Source: Hyaloperonospora brassicae (Eukaryota > Oomycota > Peronosporomycetes > Peronosporales > Peronosporaceae). From it: DNA of 64,000 nt. The notes beneath the pieces were generated by a model. That model saw nothing but the letters and a program-made list of their open reading frames with translations. It did no database searches and was not told the DNA's origin. This document shows positions 8,151 through 16,917 of the stretch, piece by piece. Where the stretch lies: positions 1 through 64,000 of the forward strand of contig CANTFL010000497.1 in NCBI GenBank assembly GCA_947650285.1. The letters run 5' to 3'. Numbering within the stretch: position 1 is the stretch's first letter; the number at the start of each line of letters is the position of its first letter. The position numbers were made by a program, and so were the translations under genes.

Positions 8151-9893
8151 TAGCAAGCCCACGTAGAACACAGGGCGTGTGCGCAGTGTGCGCTGAAGGT
8201 TGAGCGTATACGCAAGTCCCTTCTTGGCGACGACCGTAAATGATCCAATGAAGCGCGGGCGCAACTTTGGCTTGAAGACGGCGGACGCTAAATTTGTAGG
8301 TAGGTTGTTAGCATTGAGTAGAACTTGGTCTCCGACCACATAACGTTCAATACAACCTCTACCTTTAGCATCAGCTTGTTCTTTCTGCTTGTCTTGGCTA
8401 TCAGCCAGTACGTCACGCACGTGTCGTAAGACATTTAATCGCGTTGCGAGAAACTCGCTTACCTGTTTTTGAAAAGTAGAAGGGCTGGTATCAGCAAGCC
8501 GATCGGCCATCTCTCCCCCACCAAGCCCTGAACCACGCAGTGGTAGCATTAACGGAACGCGAGTTTGTGTGAGACCATTCACATAAAACGGTGTGTAGCC
8601 GGTGGAGACAAGCACGGCGTTATTCAACGCAAACTCGACGACAGGGAGAATCGAACTCCAACGATTAGGCGTTTCAGCGCAATCTCTGAGCACGATGTCA
8701 CCGATGATGCGATTCACTCGCTCGGTTTGATCATCAGTCTGCGGATGATCCGCTGTGGACATGTTCAAACGTGCGCCGTGCACGTTAAAGTTGGATTTCC
8801 GAAAATTCCCAGTGAAGCGAGGATCTCTATCAGAGACGATTGCCAACGGCAAATGTTGTCGAAAAACTCGATTGATAAACAGCGTAGCTGTACCTTCACC
8901 ATCAATGGTATCTGGCACCGCCGCTAATTGAGCCATCTTGCTCAAACGGTCAACAACGACCACAATACCCGTATTGGCATACGAATCCTTCGGTAATCCG
9001 AACAGGAAATCAACGTTGATGGACTCCCAACACCCCTTGGGTATAGGCAAACTAGCCAGCGGCGCGGACGCGTGGGGTGAGGGTTTCACCCGTTGACACG
9101 TTTCACACGTACACATATATGTGCTCACCCATTTGTATAGTTTGGGCCACCAATAGCATTGGCTAACTGAGCCGTAGGTCTTTTCACGACCGAGATGATC
9201 AATCGACGCAGTATCATGTGCCTCATAGAAGATCCGATACTTCAACTCCTCATCATGAGGGACAACGATGCGAGGGGTATCCTCCACATCCGTGCTATAG
9301 CCCAACAGGCCTTGATCGATGGAATATTGATGTAACCTCGCACGTAAACGTGCCGACAATTCTATGTCCGAGTCCTTAAACTCCTCTCTCACTAGAGCAC
9401 GAAGCAGATCCACACAGTGCTCATCGTTGGCATATGCCGTACGGATTAGGTCGGTGACCGACGACGACAGAGTCGTAACATGAGCAAGCTCATAGTCAGG
9501 CCAGCGTGACAACGCATCAGCCAAAGCATTCTGCTTGCCCGGCTTATACTTCACCTCGAAGTTATACTCGGCAAAGAAGGAAAGCCAACGAGCCATTCTA
9601 TGAGAGAGGTGAGGCGACTGGGTCGCAGTGCGTAGTGACGCATGATATGTATAGATCACAAACGGCTTAGAGCCAAGAAGAAGAACTCTGAATTCGACGA
9701 GAGCATACTTCATTGCAAGTAGCTCTTTCTCATGAACAGGATAGTTCTTTTCTGCAGCCTTCAGCCGACGGGACTCAAACGCAATGACGCGTTCCCGTCC
9801 ATCAGAATCTGTCTGTAACAGAGCGCTGCCTATGGTAAAGTCAGATGTGTCACAGAAGACACTGAAAGATCGATCAGGATCAGGAAAAGCCAA
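8136..9893 (-). CDS. RNase H and integrase of the chromovirus
   Basis: The longest frame of the window, 585 codons, part of pol. RNase H: Asp15 (VFCDTSDF), Glu57 (VHEKELLAMKYAL), but the third carboxylate is Tyr83 in FVIYTYHASLRT where the family has Asp, so RNase H is probably inactive. Integrase: zinc-binding HHCC at about 225-275, ending CETCQRVKPS; catalytic core with Asp in NVDFLFGLP, Asp in IVSDRDPRFTG and Glu in QTDDQTERVNR (DD35E arrangement); then the GPY/F-like part LRPRFIGSFTVV near 550. The frame ends early at GLLRGLA because a 13-bp duplication at 8140-8165 shifts it. The start shown is simply the first Met after the break from RT. Confidence 0.92.
   Translation of the reverse strand: MAFPDPDRSFSVFCDTSDFTIGSALLQTDSDGRERVIAFESRRLKAAEKNYPVHEKELLAMKYALVEFRVLLLGSKPFVIYTYHASLRTATQSPHLSHRMARWLSFFAEYNFEVKYKPGKQNALADALSRWPDYELAHVTTLSSSVTDLIRTAYANDEHCVDLLRALVREEFKDSDIELSARLRARLHQYSIDQGLLGYSTDVEDTPRIVVPHDEELKYRIFYEAHDTASIDHLGREKTYGSVSQCYWWPKLYKWVSTYMCTCETCQRVKPSPHASAPLASLPIPKGCWESINVDFLFGLPKDSYANTGIVVVVDRLSKMAQLAAVPDTIDGEGTATLFINRVFRQHLPLAIVSDRDPRFTGNFRKSNFNVHGARLNMSTADHPQTDDQTERVNRIIGDIVLRDCAETPNRWSSILPVVEFALNNAVLVSTGYTPFYVNGLTQTRVPLMLPLRGSGLGGGEMADRLADTSPSTFQKQVSEFLATRLNVLRHVRDVLADSQDKQKEQADAKGRGCIERYVVGDQVLLNANNLPTNLASAVFKPKLRPRFIGSFTVVAKKGLAYTLNLQRTLRTRPVFYVGLLRGLA
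8140..8165 (-). repeat. 13-bp tandem duplication that ends the integrase frame
   Basis: GCAAGCCCACGTA occurs twice in direct succession (8140-8152, 8153-8165). Thirteen is not a multiple of three. The minus-strand reading is ...YVGLL before it; one copy only would keep the frame into the downstream linker, which is intact in the other frame. Confidence 0.93.
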
Positions 9894-10762
9894 GATTGGC
9901 GCATGAAGGAGATTCTCCTTTACTGCTTGAAAAGTATCATGCTCGTTGCTAGTCTACCACCATTCCACTTCTTTTTCATGAGATTGGATAATGCCCGAGC
10001 CATGTCTGCGTAATTCGCACTGTACTTGTGCAAGTAATTGGCAAGGCCAAGCCACTTACGTAAGTCCTTTTAGTTCTTTGGAACCGGCCAATCAACTATG
10101 GCTTTTACCGTAGCGGGATCCGCTCTAAGGACTCGCTTACCAATAAAGCACCCTAAAAAGGGATCTCTTCTGCACCAAAGATGCTCTTAGACGCGTTGGC
10201 GTACAACTTATTCGTGCGCATGCACTCGAGCACCGCTCGTAAATGGTCAATGTGATTGTCCACATCTGACCGACCGTTCATAGCACGACTATGGACAAAG
10301 ATGTCATCAAAGTACGTCTGTGCATACCCTCTGTGAGGTCTGAACAATTGTGTCACAAGACGATTGAATGTATCCGGGGCATTTGATAACCCTTGCGGCA
10401 TAGCAAGCCACTCCCAGAGCATAGCGCTTGGAGTGCTGACCGCTGTCAGCGGAATATCGCTTCTCTTGCATGAGCAGTTGGTAATAACCATCGACTAAGT
10501 CAAGCGCACTGTACATTGTACATCCCATCATATTGTTCTGAAGAACATCCTTCCTCGGAATTGGTGTCTCAGCCGGGATGGTGGCCGCATAGAGCTTATT
10601 GTAAGCATGAACAATGCCCACTTCCAATTGGGCTTTTTGACACAAAATGTCCGTGTGAAATGAAGTGAGATTTTCTCTCACGTACCATTCCTCCCGCGTG
10701 CTTTGCACGAAAGACGTCGTCAATGACGTCACACTGTTCCTTCGGTAAAGGCCACTGCCGTG
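9894..10762 (-). pseudogene. Reverse transcriptase domain, frameshifted
   Basis: Copies element RNA into DNA. Two overlapping frames hold it. 10307-10732 contains VHAYNKLYAATIPAETPIPR and ALDLVDGYYQLL with the first catalytic Asp. 10153-10491 contains MPQGLSNAPDTFNRLVTQLF and the YFDD box (YFDDIFVHSR, about 10298-10327). The switch between them is near 10460. Downstream the thumb part (LRKWLGLANYLHKYSANYADM, 9980-10070) is in another frame, again broken before 9893. All core motifs are present, so inactivation is by indels rather than by loss of active-site residues. Confidence 0.88.
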
Positions 10763-12100
10763 TTACGCATTATTTAGTTCCAGGAACCAAGTCAATCTCA
10801 TGACGTACACCTCTATCGGGGGGGGCAAGACGGACGGTGGGTTGTGACACACCACGTCTTGAAATTCCTTTACCAAATGATAGAACGGATCAAGAGGATC
10901 GTGAATGATCGACGATCCACTACGGGCATTCAATGCCGCCTTTGTGTCCTCAAGGACAGACGCGTCCAATAACGAGGATGAGTTCAACTCAATATCCGGC
11001 CGAATGACCACTAACTCGGATAATTCGCCTGCCTGTAAGGCTTGGCTAAATTCGCCGTCAGACATTTCGTCTAGTTCAAAGAGAGTATCCAAGGATGGAA
11101 GAGTCTCAAGACTAATATTGCCATCAATCTGGCCAGTCAACCCATTGGCAAGTGTATATATTGTATTATTACTATTATCACTTCGTGACTTCTTAGACGT
11201 TGGGAGCTTAACAGTTGCCACCCTACGCTGAGATTGTTTCATCAAAGAAAATTTACGCTTCGTAGAGGCCGGTACAGTAGGATCCCCTAGGTTGCTATTC
11301 ATCTTTGCACGCTCTATACGAGAGCTCATGTCTTGAACGACATCTGGTGAATGGTTACGTAACTGGAACACTTCACCCAGAGTATTTACACGTACCACTT
11401 CACGTACAGCATTCGGGCCTGGCCCTGAACACTCTGGCTTCTCGCCATCAATGTCATTACCGACATTCAGTGAGGTGCCACCACGGCCACCCTCACTCGG
11501 TGGGATTTTATGTGCCACTTCACGTACAGCATTCGGGCCTGGCCCTGAACACTCTGGCTTCTCGCCATCAATGTCATTACCGACATTCAGTGAGGTGCCA
11601 CCTCGGCCGCCCTCACTCGGTGGGATTTTACGTGCCACCCCACTCACATCAGAGAAATTACATTCTTGATGTCTCGGCCCTAGGCCAACCATGTCTGCAG
11701 CATGCAGTGACTCAGTATCACAACGAGTATCACTCAACGGAGTATAACTCCCCTCACATACGATGAAAGAGCTCCGCTCGATATTGATGTCATTGACATA
11801 TGAGTTGACTAATTCGGACATACCAATGTCCAGCACATTGACATCTTCCGTCAATGGCTCGCGCCAATAGCGCTTTTGTTGCCTAGCAAACGTGGGTTCA
11901 TGACTCTCCAAAGCTTCGCTAGAAACATTTCGCGTGGCGCCTAAGGTCTTAGACCTCCAATCAATCCATGGCTCATGGCGTTCAAGCCAAGCCATACCCA
12001 GGATGAGATCGTATCTCGAACACAAATTGAGGACGAGGCAGCGTTCACTGCTGTCAAAGTCCAAAAACTTCACACCAAAGTTCAACGGAGCTTTAGGCAC
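10763..12100 (-). CDS. Protease C-terminal half and long linker of the pol polyprotein
   Basis: A 445-codon open frame. The start is the second half of a retropepsin: RYDLILGMAWLERHEPWIDW (about residues 28-47), the ILG-x-x-WL motif that follows the flap. The active site DSG lies upstream at 12221-12229 on the minus strand, in the same frame but separated by an in-frame TAA near 12170. The rest (about residues 60-420) is an acidic, Ser/Pro/Gly-rich linker with two copies of a 40-residue repeat (IPPSEGGRGGTSLNVGNDID core). The frame ends in NPPSVLPPPIEVYVMRL, the entry to RT, where a frameshift cuts it off. A linker this long between protease and RT is unusual for a chromovirus. Confidence 0.8.
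   Translation of the reverse strand: MPKAPLNFGVKFLDFDSSERCLVLNLCSRYDLILGMAWLERHEPWIDWRSKTLGATRNVSSEALESHEPTFARQQKRYWREPLTEDVNVLDIGMSELVNSYVNDINIERSSFIVCEGSYTPLSDTRCDTESLHAADMVGLGPRHQECNFSDVSGVARKIPPSEGGRGGTSLNVGNDIDGEKPECSGPGPNAVREVAHKIPPSEGGRGGTSLNVGNDIDGEKPECSGPGPNAVREVVRVNTLGEVFQLRNHSPDVVQDMSSRIERAKMNSNLGDPTVPASTKRKFSLMKQSQRRVATVKLPTSKKSRSDNSNNTIYTLANGLTGQIDGNISLETLPSLDTLFELDEMSDGEFSQALQAGELSELVVIRPDIELNSSSLLDASVLEDTKAALNARSGSSIIHDPLDPFYHLVKEFQDVVCHNPPSVLPPPIEVYVMRLTWFLELNNA
11395..11634 (-). repeat. 120-bp direct repeat in the pol linker, two copies
   Basis: CACTTCACGTACAGCATTCG recurs exactly 120 bases later (11397 and 11517), and the two units differ at only a few positions. 120 is 40 codons, so the repeat is translated as two near-identical 40-residue modules (KIPPSEGGRGG...VREV). 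A degenerate start of a third unit follows near 11634. Confidence 0.95.
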
Positions 12101-12330
12101 CGTGACGCGACTACCAGTCGCTAGACGAACGGTGATTGAATCACCCTCATGCGCTTTGAGCGCTTCAGCTTATCGCTGACTTCCCTCAAGGGAACGACGT
12201 CGAGCATAATTGCATGATGCTCCGGAGTCGATTAGGATCAACCAATGCTTCTCAAATCCTGTAATCTTCGCCTCGGCGACTAACAAACCATTCTTGTATC
12301 CACGCTCTGTGCTGGTGGGCACATAGCTCG
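12101..12330 (-). pseudogene. Protease N-terminal part with DSG active site
   Basis: On the minus strand ILIDSGASCNYARR carries the aspartic protease triad Asp-Ser-Gly at 12221-12229. The frame is open to SLEGSQR, meets TAA, and then continues AEALKAHEGDSITVRLATG into the ORF at 10763-12100. Only one nonsense codon separates the two halves. Confidence 0.75.
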
Positions 12331-12479
12331 GTGGGGCTAAGACCTGTTTCCTCTACCTCGTAGAGAAGCAACAGAACTCAGTTTTACCCCAGTAGGGCGC
12401 CCCGCGCCTACTGGATGTCGACGTTTCCTCGTGCCAAACCAGGTTTCTGGTTGTGGCTCGGGTTTCGACCCATAGGAGT

Positions 12480-13437
12480 CGGTTCTTGCTTACGCAAAGG
12501 ACAAGTGGGACGCAGGTGTTTAGTGCTTCCGCACATATAACAGCGTTTCACTTCCTGTCGTTGCTATGCAACATGAAGCTCCATTCACTTTCATCATCAG
12601 CATGGCTGAGATCCATCGGTTCTGGCTTACATTCAGCCGAGGTGCTCGCAGAGGTCGCCCTCGCAAAGCTTGGGTTGTACCCATTCCAACCAAGTCTGGC
12701 CGACTTGAAGTTGTGCCCAGCATTTTGAGCGATGCTAACAGCCTCCTCAAAAGTAGAGGGATGGACCCGAAACACCTCGGTCCTGCCAACGCCATTACGA
12801 AGACCTTCCATGAAGATAGTCACATAGACTGTAGGGGGAGAGGGTCAGACTGCATAGCAGCCATCAGAGTTCTCAACTCTTGGACATAGTCGTTATCTCA
12901 TTCTTACCCTGACGGGTAGACAAGAAGCGTGAGCACACGTGATAAGTCTGGTTAGGCGTCGAGAAAACTCGCAATAGGTCTAACTTGAGCGAATCCCATG
13001 TAGGAAACGCCAAGTTGACCGACGTGTTGCACGTCAGAGCCCACTCTCTAGCTCTCCCATCAACTTTGAGATGGCCAGCGAGACTTGCTGATGCTCCAGT
13101 GAGATAAGGCCAGAGCTCATGGCCATCTCAATCTCACGGATCCAGAGGGTCAAGGTTTCCCCCTCCTTCCCGGAGCAATGTTTAGCGTCCACCCGAAAGG
13201 GACGAGGCTTAGCCTCTTCTGGTGGCATTGCCACGTAGCGTGTTGGCATAGCCGACGCTACTTGGTTTTGAACCTGCCCTGACAGGGCCGTATCATACTG
13301 CATGAAGTTCTTGACTCGTTCATTGAGCACATCAGACCTTGTGCAGCTTGAAATTCCACATACTCAGGGCCTACGGCCGCGGTCAGCTTTTCAAGCGCGA
13401 CTTTTTGGGCCTCAAAGAGGGGTGTGAATTGCACCAT
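12480..13437 (-). pseudogene. gag polyprotein, frameshifted (CCHC zinc knuckle)
   Basis: Structural protein that would form the virus-like particle. ATG at 13435-13437, then MVQFTPLFEAQKVALEKL. After a frameshift near 13335 the capsid part continues (13034-13330) with FRVDAKHCSGKEGETLTLWI and AISKLMG. A second shift near 13050 leads to REWALTCNTSVNLAFPTWDS, the conserved end of this type of gag. A third frame (12548-12823) gives TIFMEGLRNG and the Pro-Met-Asp-Leu-Ser region. The nucleic-acid binding knuckle C-x2-C-x4-H-x4-C (CYMCGSTKHLRPTC) lies at 12501-12542 in yet another frame. At least three indels, so no full product can be made. Confidence 0.85.
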
Positions 13438-13479
13438 CCTCCCAGAAGACCAGTCGTTACCGACTCAGGCGTAGATTGA

Positions 13480-13494
13480 CTACGAGTGCTACCA
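13480..13494 (-). promoter_or_regulatory. Primer binding site of the chromovirus
   Basis: On the minus strand TGGTAGCACTCGTAG lies two bases inside the 5' LTR. TGG pairs with a tRNA CCA end; the tRNA was not identified. The gag ATG follows about 45 bases on (13437), which fits a short leader. Confidence 0.6.
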
Positions 13495-13496
13495 AG

Positions 13497-14029
13497 TGTA
13501 GCGGAGCTACACAGCTCCTTAAGTCAGAGGAAGACTTCTACGCTCTTACGAGCAACTTAAGGTTCAGAAAACCCGACTCAAAGAGTCAACAGCTCCGAGA
13601 GCTAAGGGTTGGTTCAAAGAACCCGACTCAACGAGTCAACAAGCTCAGAGAGCTTACGGTCCCTGTTCCAGGCGGACCAAACGATTCAAAGAATCAAACG
13701 CACAGAGTGCACAAGGAGTAGCTGCCTTAACAAGGCGGTGCCACCTCATTGACGATCACAAGACGCCTCACAGAGGCACGTGTCTATCGGATCAAAATGG
13801 GGACTGAATTTTATTTCTTCTTTTAGCCTAACGAACACCGTAGAACAAAGTAATTAAGCTGCTCGCTAATGTCCTGAATAAACCTCACAAATGATCTCGT
13901 AATCAATGGTTGACATACGTCAGTCTTCAACAATTGACACAGTGTTCGAATATTACTTTAAAGGGGATCCCATCCCTTGTGTGCACCACACCTATTATCG
14001 ACTACCAGTCGACGTGTAACCCCGTTACA
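13497..14029 (-). repeat. 5' LTR of the chromovirus
   Basis: 533 bp. On the minus strand it begins TGTAACGGGGTTACACG and ends GCTCCGCTACA. It is followed (minus strand) by a 2-base spacer and a TGGTAGCACTC primer site. It contains several GAGTCAAC and CTCAGAGAGCT short repeats. Confidence 0.9.
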
Positions 14030-14279
14030 TGTTGCGTTCGAATGGTTACGTTGTCATCGACGCAAACGAGTCCTCTGAATTTACGATGTGCTCAGTTTTG
14101 CGCCTGTTTGTCATTTGCGATACATACGTGTCAAAAAGCTGTCGAAATAACAGCCTTGAAATGACTGCTTTACATCGGAAAAAGTATGAGCACAAGACGT
14201 CATGATGATGCATCGACCTACGCGCACGATCTGAACGTTTCTGATAAACAAAACTTATTCCGCATACTTGTACGTGCTT
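14030..14279. other. Unassigned sequence between the 5' LTR and the LINE fragment (D2)
   Basis: Counterpart of 1215-1464 with only scattered substitutions. No identifiable gene. Confidence 0.4.
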
Positions 14280-15064
14280 AACCACAGACACATGCCGCTA
14301 CATTTGTCTAGATGGCTAGTATCTCTCTTGAAGCGAAGACGACGACAAGCATTTCTGCCGCATATACCGGTCTTATTCATGGACTACGGTTGGCAAAACA
14401 CAGCGAATTCCTACCGTTACATGTCATCGGGGACAGTGTACTGGTAATCAACCAGGTCCGGGGTAATCAACCAGGTCCGGGGTAATCAACCAGGTCGGGG
14501 TAATCAACCAGGTCCGGGGTAATCAACCAGGTCCGGGGTAATCAACCAGGTCCGGGGTAATCAACCAGGTCCGGGGTAACCAACCAGGTCCGGGGTAATC
14601 AACCAGGTCCGGGGTAATCAACCAGGTCCGGGGAAATCAACCAGGTCCGGGGTTACCAACCAGGTCCGGGGTAATCAACCAGGTCCGGGGTAATCGCTCC
14701 CCTCTCAAGCTGCACCTCGCCGCATTGTACCGAAAAGCGCGAGCTCTTGTGACAATGTCTCAGTCGCCAGCTGGGCTCCCCATATCCGAGAATACAATAG
14801 GATGGCTGACCTTGCAGCGAGCATTGTGATGCATACCAAGGCAACTCTTCAGGTTCACACACACACCCCTGTAGAAGCACCGTTTCGGACATCACACGTC
14901 ACATCCAGTACGACGTCAACCACTGGCTCAAGACATCGGCCGAGCTCGACAGCGGATCGACGTCCCGCAACAAGCAGACTGTCCGCGATAAAGCATTGCC
15001 AGGACAGCAATTGATGGCCAGGAGAACCGCCCTTCGCGCGATGGCGCCCTCGTTCACCATAGAT
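14280..15064 (+). pseudogene. 5'-truncated LINE fragment: RNase H domain (D2)
   Basis: Copy of the D1 fragment, with the same GLIHGLRLAKHSEFLPL and NRMADLAA motifs on either side of the minisatellite. The array here is 13 units long (246 bases, divisible by three), but TAA codons within it still close all frames. The CAA microsatellite after it has fewer units than in D1. Confidence 0.7.
14446..14691 (+). repeat. 19-bp minisatellite, 13 copies (D2)
   Basis: Thirteen AATCAACCAGGTCCGGGGT units; one is 18 bp (a C missing), one starts AACC and one has GGGGAAATC at the junction. Five more units than in D1, showing array change after the segmental duplication. Confidence 0.97.
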
Positions 15065-15268
15065 TGCAACCCCAGATAGTTAACTCTCTCTGGCATGGGT
15101 ATTGCTGGTCGATCACGTATTCAATATGCCTCACCTTCAACAACAACAACAACTTATTCGGCATACTGGTTTCTACCGATCTCTATTCGATACAGTGCTG
15201 CCCTACAACAACAGCAATCAGAACGTCTTTGACATTTACATCCCACCCAGGCCCACATTTCTCTTTTT

Positions 15269-16018
15269 TCACACATACGTGACAGTACTGAGCGAGTACT
15301 TGCAGGAGATGCGTAAGGCGCCCGTACCGACCGAGCACACTTCGACCTTCTTGCCCTTGATCTTGATGCCTTCGACTGTGATTTCGTCGCCGTCGTTCTG
15401 TGTCAATAGTCTCACGCGACCGTTGACGGCAAACAGGTTCCTGATTATGACCTTCACACCCTTGTTGCCGCAATCGCTACATGAGCGGTAGAATGTTCCA
15501 TAGCTCTCTACGTAGAAACCCTCGATAATCAACGAACCGTAGCCGTTGTGCTGCACCACCTTGTCCGCGGCCAAGCGTGCACCGCCGCCAATCACTGTTG
15601 TCACGCTGCTTTCTGAACCGCCCTTGATGCTCAGCGCGTCCTCGCATACAGCATCCCACCACACGTTGACGATATTGCAACCCCCCTCACAGTGTACACC
15701 CTCCATTTGGTCCGCTCCGACGATCGCGTTCTTCAGTGTACCGCCGTTCTCGACAACGAAGACGGCGTTTTGCCACGCACTCTCCGTAGCGCCACGGCAC
15801 TTGACGTTTGATCGCTGGTACGTCTTCATCTTGCCATCGAAGACCTCGCCGCTCTTAACCGTATAGGGCGCTGCGAAGTATACATCGCCTTGGCTAGTGG
15901 GCCATGAGCCATCTGGCATGGCAGCCGACTGGACGAGTATGGAGGTGCCCAAAGGCACGGCAGCAGTCATTGCAAGCACAAGCACGACGAACGGAACGAC
16001 GCTGACCATAGTGGGCAA
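15269..16018 (-). CDS. Secreted pectate lyase, polysaccharide lyase family 3 (D2 copy)
   Basis: Encodes the same 249 residues as the D1 gene, with the same signal peptide, eight cysteines and active-site region. The nucleotide sequences differ at about five places (two Leu, two Val and one Thr codon; for example CTC/CTA and ACC/ACA), all at third positions. Flanks, including the CAA-rich leader and Inr-like element, are also conserved, so both copies look transcribable. The neighbouring transposon pieces are the same as in D1. Cell-wall pectin degradation outside the cell is the expected role; enzyme activity itself is inferred from the family. Confidence 0.93.
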   Translation of the reverse strand: MPTMVSVVPFVVLVLAMTAAVPLGTSILVQSAAMPDGSWPTSQGDVYFAAPYTVKSGEVFDGKMKTYQRSNVKCRGATESAWQNAVFVVENGGTLKNAIVGADQMEGVHCEGGCNIVNVWWDAVCEDALSIKGGSESSVTTVIGGGARLAADKVVQHNGYGSLIIEGFYVESYGTFYRSCSDCGNKGVKVIIRNLFAVNGRVRLLTQNDGDEITVEGIKIKGKKVEVCSVGTGALRISCKYSLSTVTYV

Positions 16019-16100
16019 TCAGGAGTGCTTGTAGTTGTAGTTGTTGTAGATGTAGTTGTTGTATTTGTTGTTGTCGTTGTTGTTGTTGTTGAGCTTCGAA
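16019..16100 (-). promoter_or_regulatory. CAA-rich 5' leader of PL3 (D2)
   Basis: Same (CAA)n-type tract as in D1 directly upstream of the ATG on the coding strand, with the same interruptions. Confidence 0.5.
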
Positions 16101-16144
16101 AGACGTTTGTGGTCGACGGATTAGTTGTTTGCTGCAAAGGGTGT

Positions 16145-16157
16145 CAATTGAGTAATG
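16145..16157 (-). promoter_or_regulatory. Candidate oomycete initiator (Inr) of PL3 (D2)
   Basis: Coding strand CATTACTCAATTG, identical to the D1 element and at the same distance from the ATG. Confidence 0.45.
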
Positions 16158-16644
16158 CACATTGGTGTGCGGGTAGTTTTCGGTGATCGCTGCCAATGTT
16201 CTTCGAGTGTCCAACACGTCGTCCGTGAAAAGCCATGTGGAAGCAAAGAACGTGGCGTCGCCGCCAACGAGGAGGTTTCATCCAGTCGGGCCCTGTCCAA
16301 AGACCGGCTACTAACGTACGCACGAGTGTCAGTTGTACCACGAATACGACTGTGAGATTCCACAAGGGATCGACAACGACGATACGCACCAATGCGCCGT
16401 ACACATCAGTAAGAGCGTGCAAATTCACTCACCCCCAGATGTTATTTTTGACGTCATTAATGAATCGAGAAGCATTGTCATTTGACCAGTCCGACACTAG
16501 ATGCAAGAGTGGCGCTAGCATTGTAAAAGACGGAATAGTGTGGAAGCGCTTCGATAGCAGAAGATGAGAGGAAAGGGAAGCGCCTGCGTGTTCTTAGCCC
16601 GCGCATTCTTCGTCTTCTGGTACTTTTTGATACGTTTTGGAACG

Positions 16645-16917
16645 TTATTTCCCGCACGTGTCGAAACTACTTCTGAGCGTGTCGTACCCTTCCTCAGATT
16701 TGCGGAATTCCATTCGCGACTTGAAAGGGCACAAAACGCAGAGGTACTTTACAATAGCGTGATCGCGAGGTTCGCCAAGCAGAAGAGAGAGCTTGTCATC
16801 ACATACCCCACGAACGTTCGCTATCAGTTGTGTCGTGGCCTGATTGTACTTATTCTTACCCGCAGCAGCCTTATAGGACTGCAGACACAAGAGACACGTG
16901 TGTCGTTGTACGTGCAT
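16645..16917 (-). pseudogene. Hypothetical ORF with weak BED-like zinc-finger look (D2)
   Basis: A 90-codon frame homologous to 3571-4038: RHTCLLCLQSYKAAAGK, then TTQLIANVRGVCDDKL. The His expected in a BED finger is Asn here too. On the opposite strand a 155-codon frame (16564-17031, starting MRGKGSACVFLARAFFVFW) is open over the same bases. Neither is supported by a clear family. Confidence 0.25.

Larger units (their letters stand above)
6166..14029 (-). mobile_element. Ty3/gypsy chromovirus, full length but inactivated
   Basis: A 7864-bp element on the minus strand: 5' LTR 13497-14029, primer site next to it, gag, protease, linker, RT, RNase H, integrase and chromodomain, then about 0.9 kb to the 3' LTR 6166-6698. 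The domain order and a C-terminal chromodomain on integrase define a chromovirus. It is broken by frameshifts in gag, before and inside RT and at the end of integrase, and by nonsense codons in protease and before the chromodomain. The two LTRs (533 bp each) differ at roughly a dozen positions, so insertion is not very recent. Flanks TCTTG and TGTTG could be a decayed 5-bp target duplication. D1 holds the solo-LTR version of the same insertion. Confidence 0.93.
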
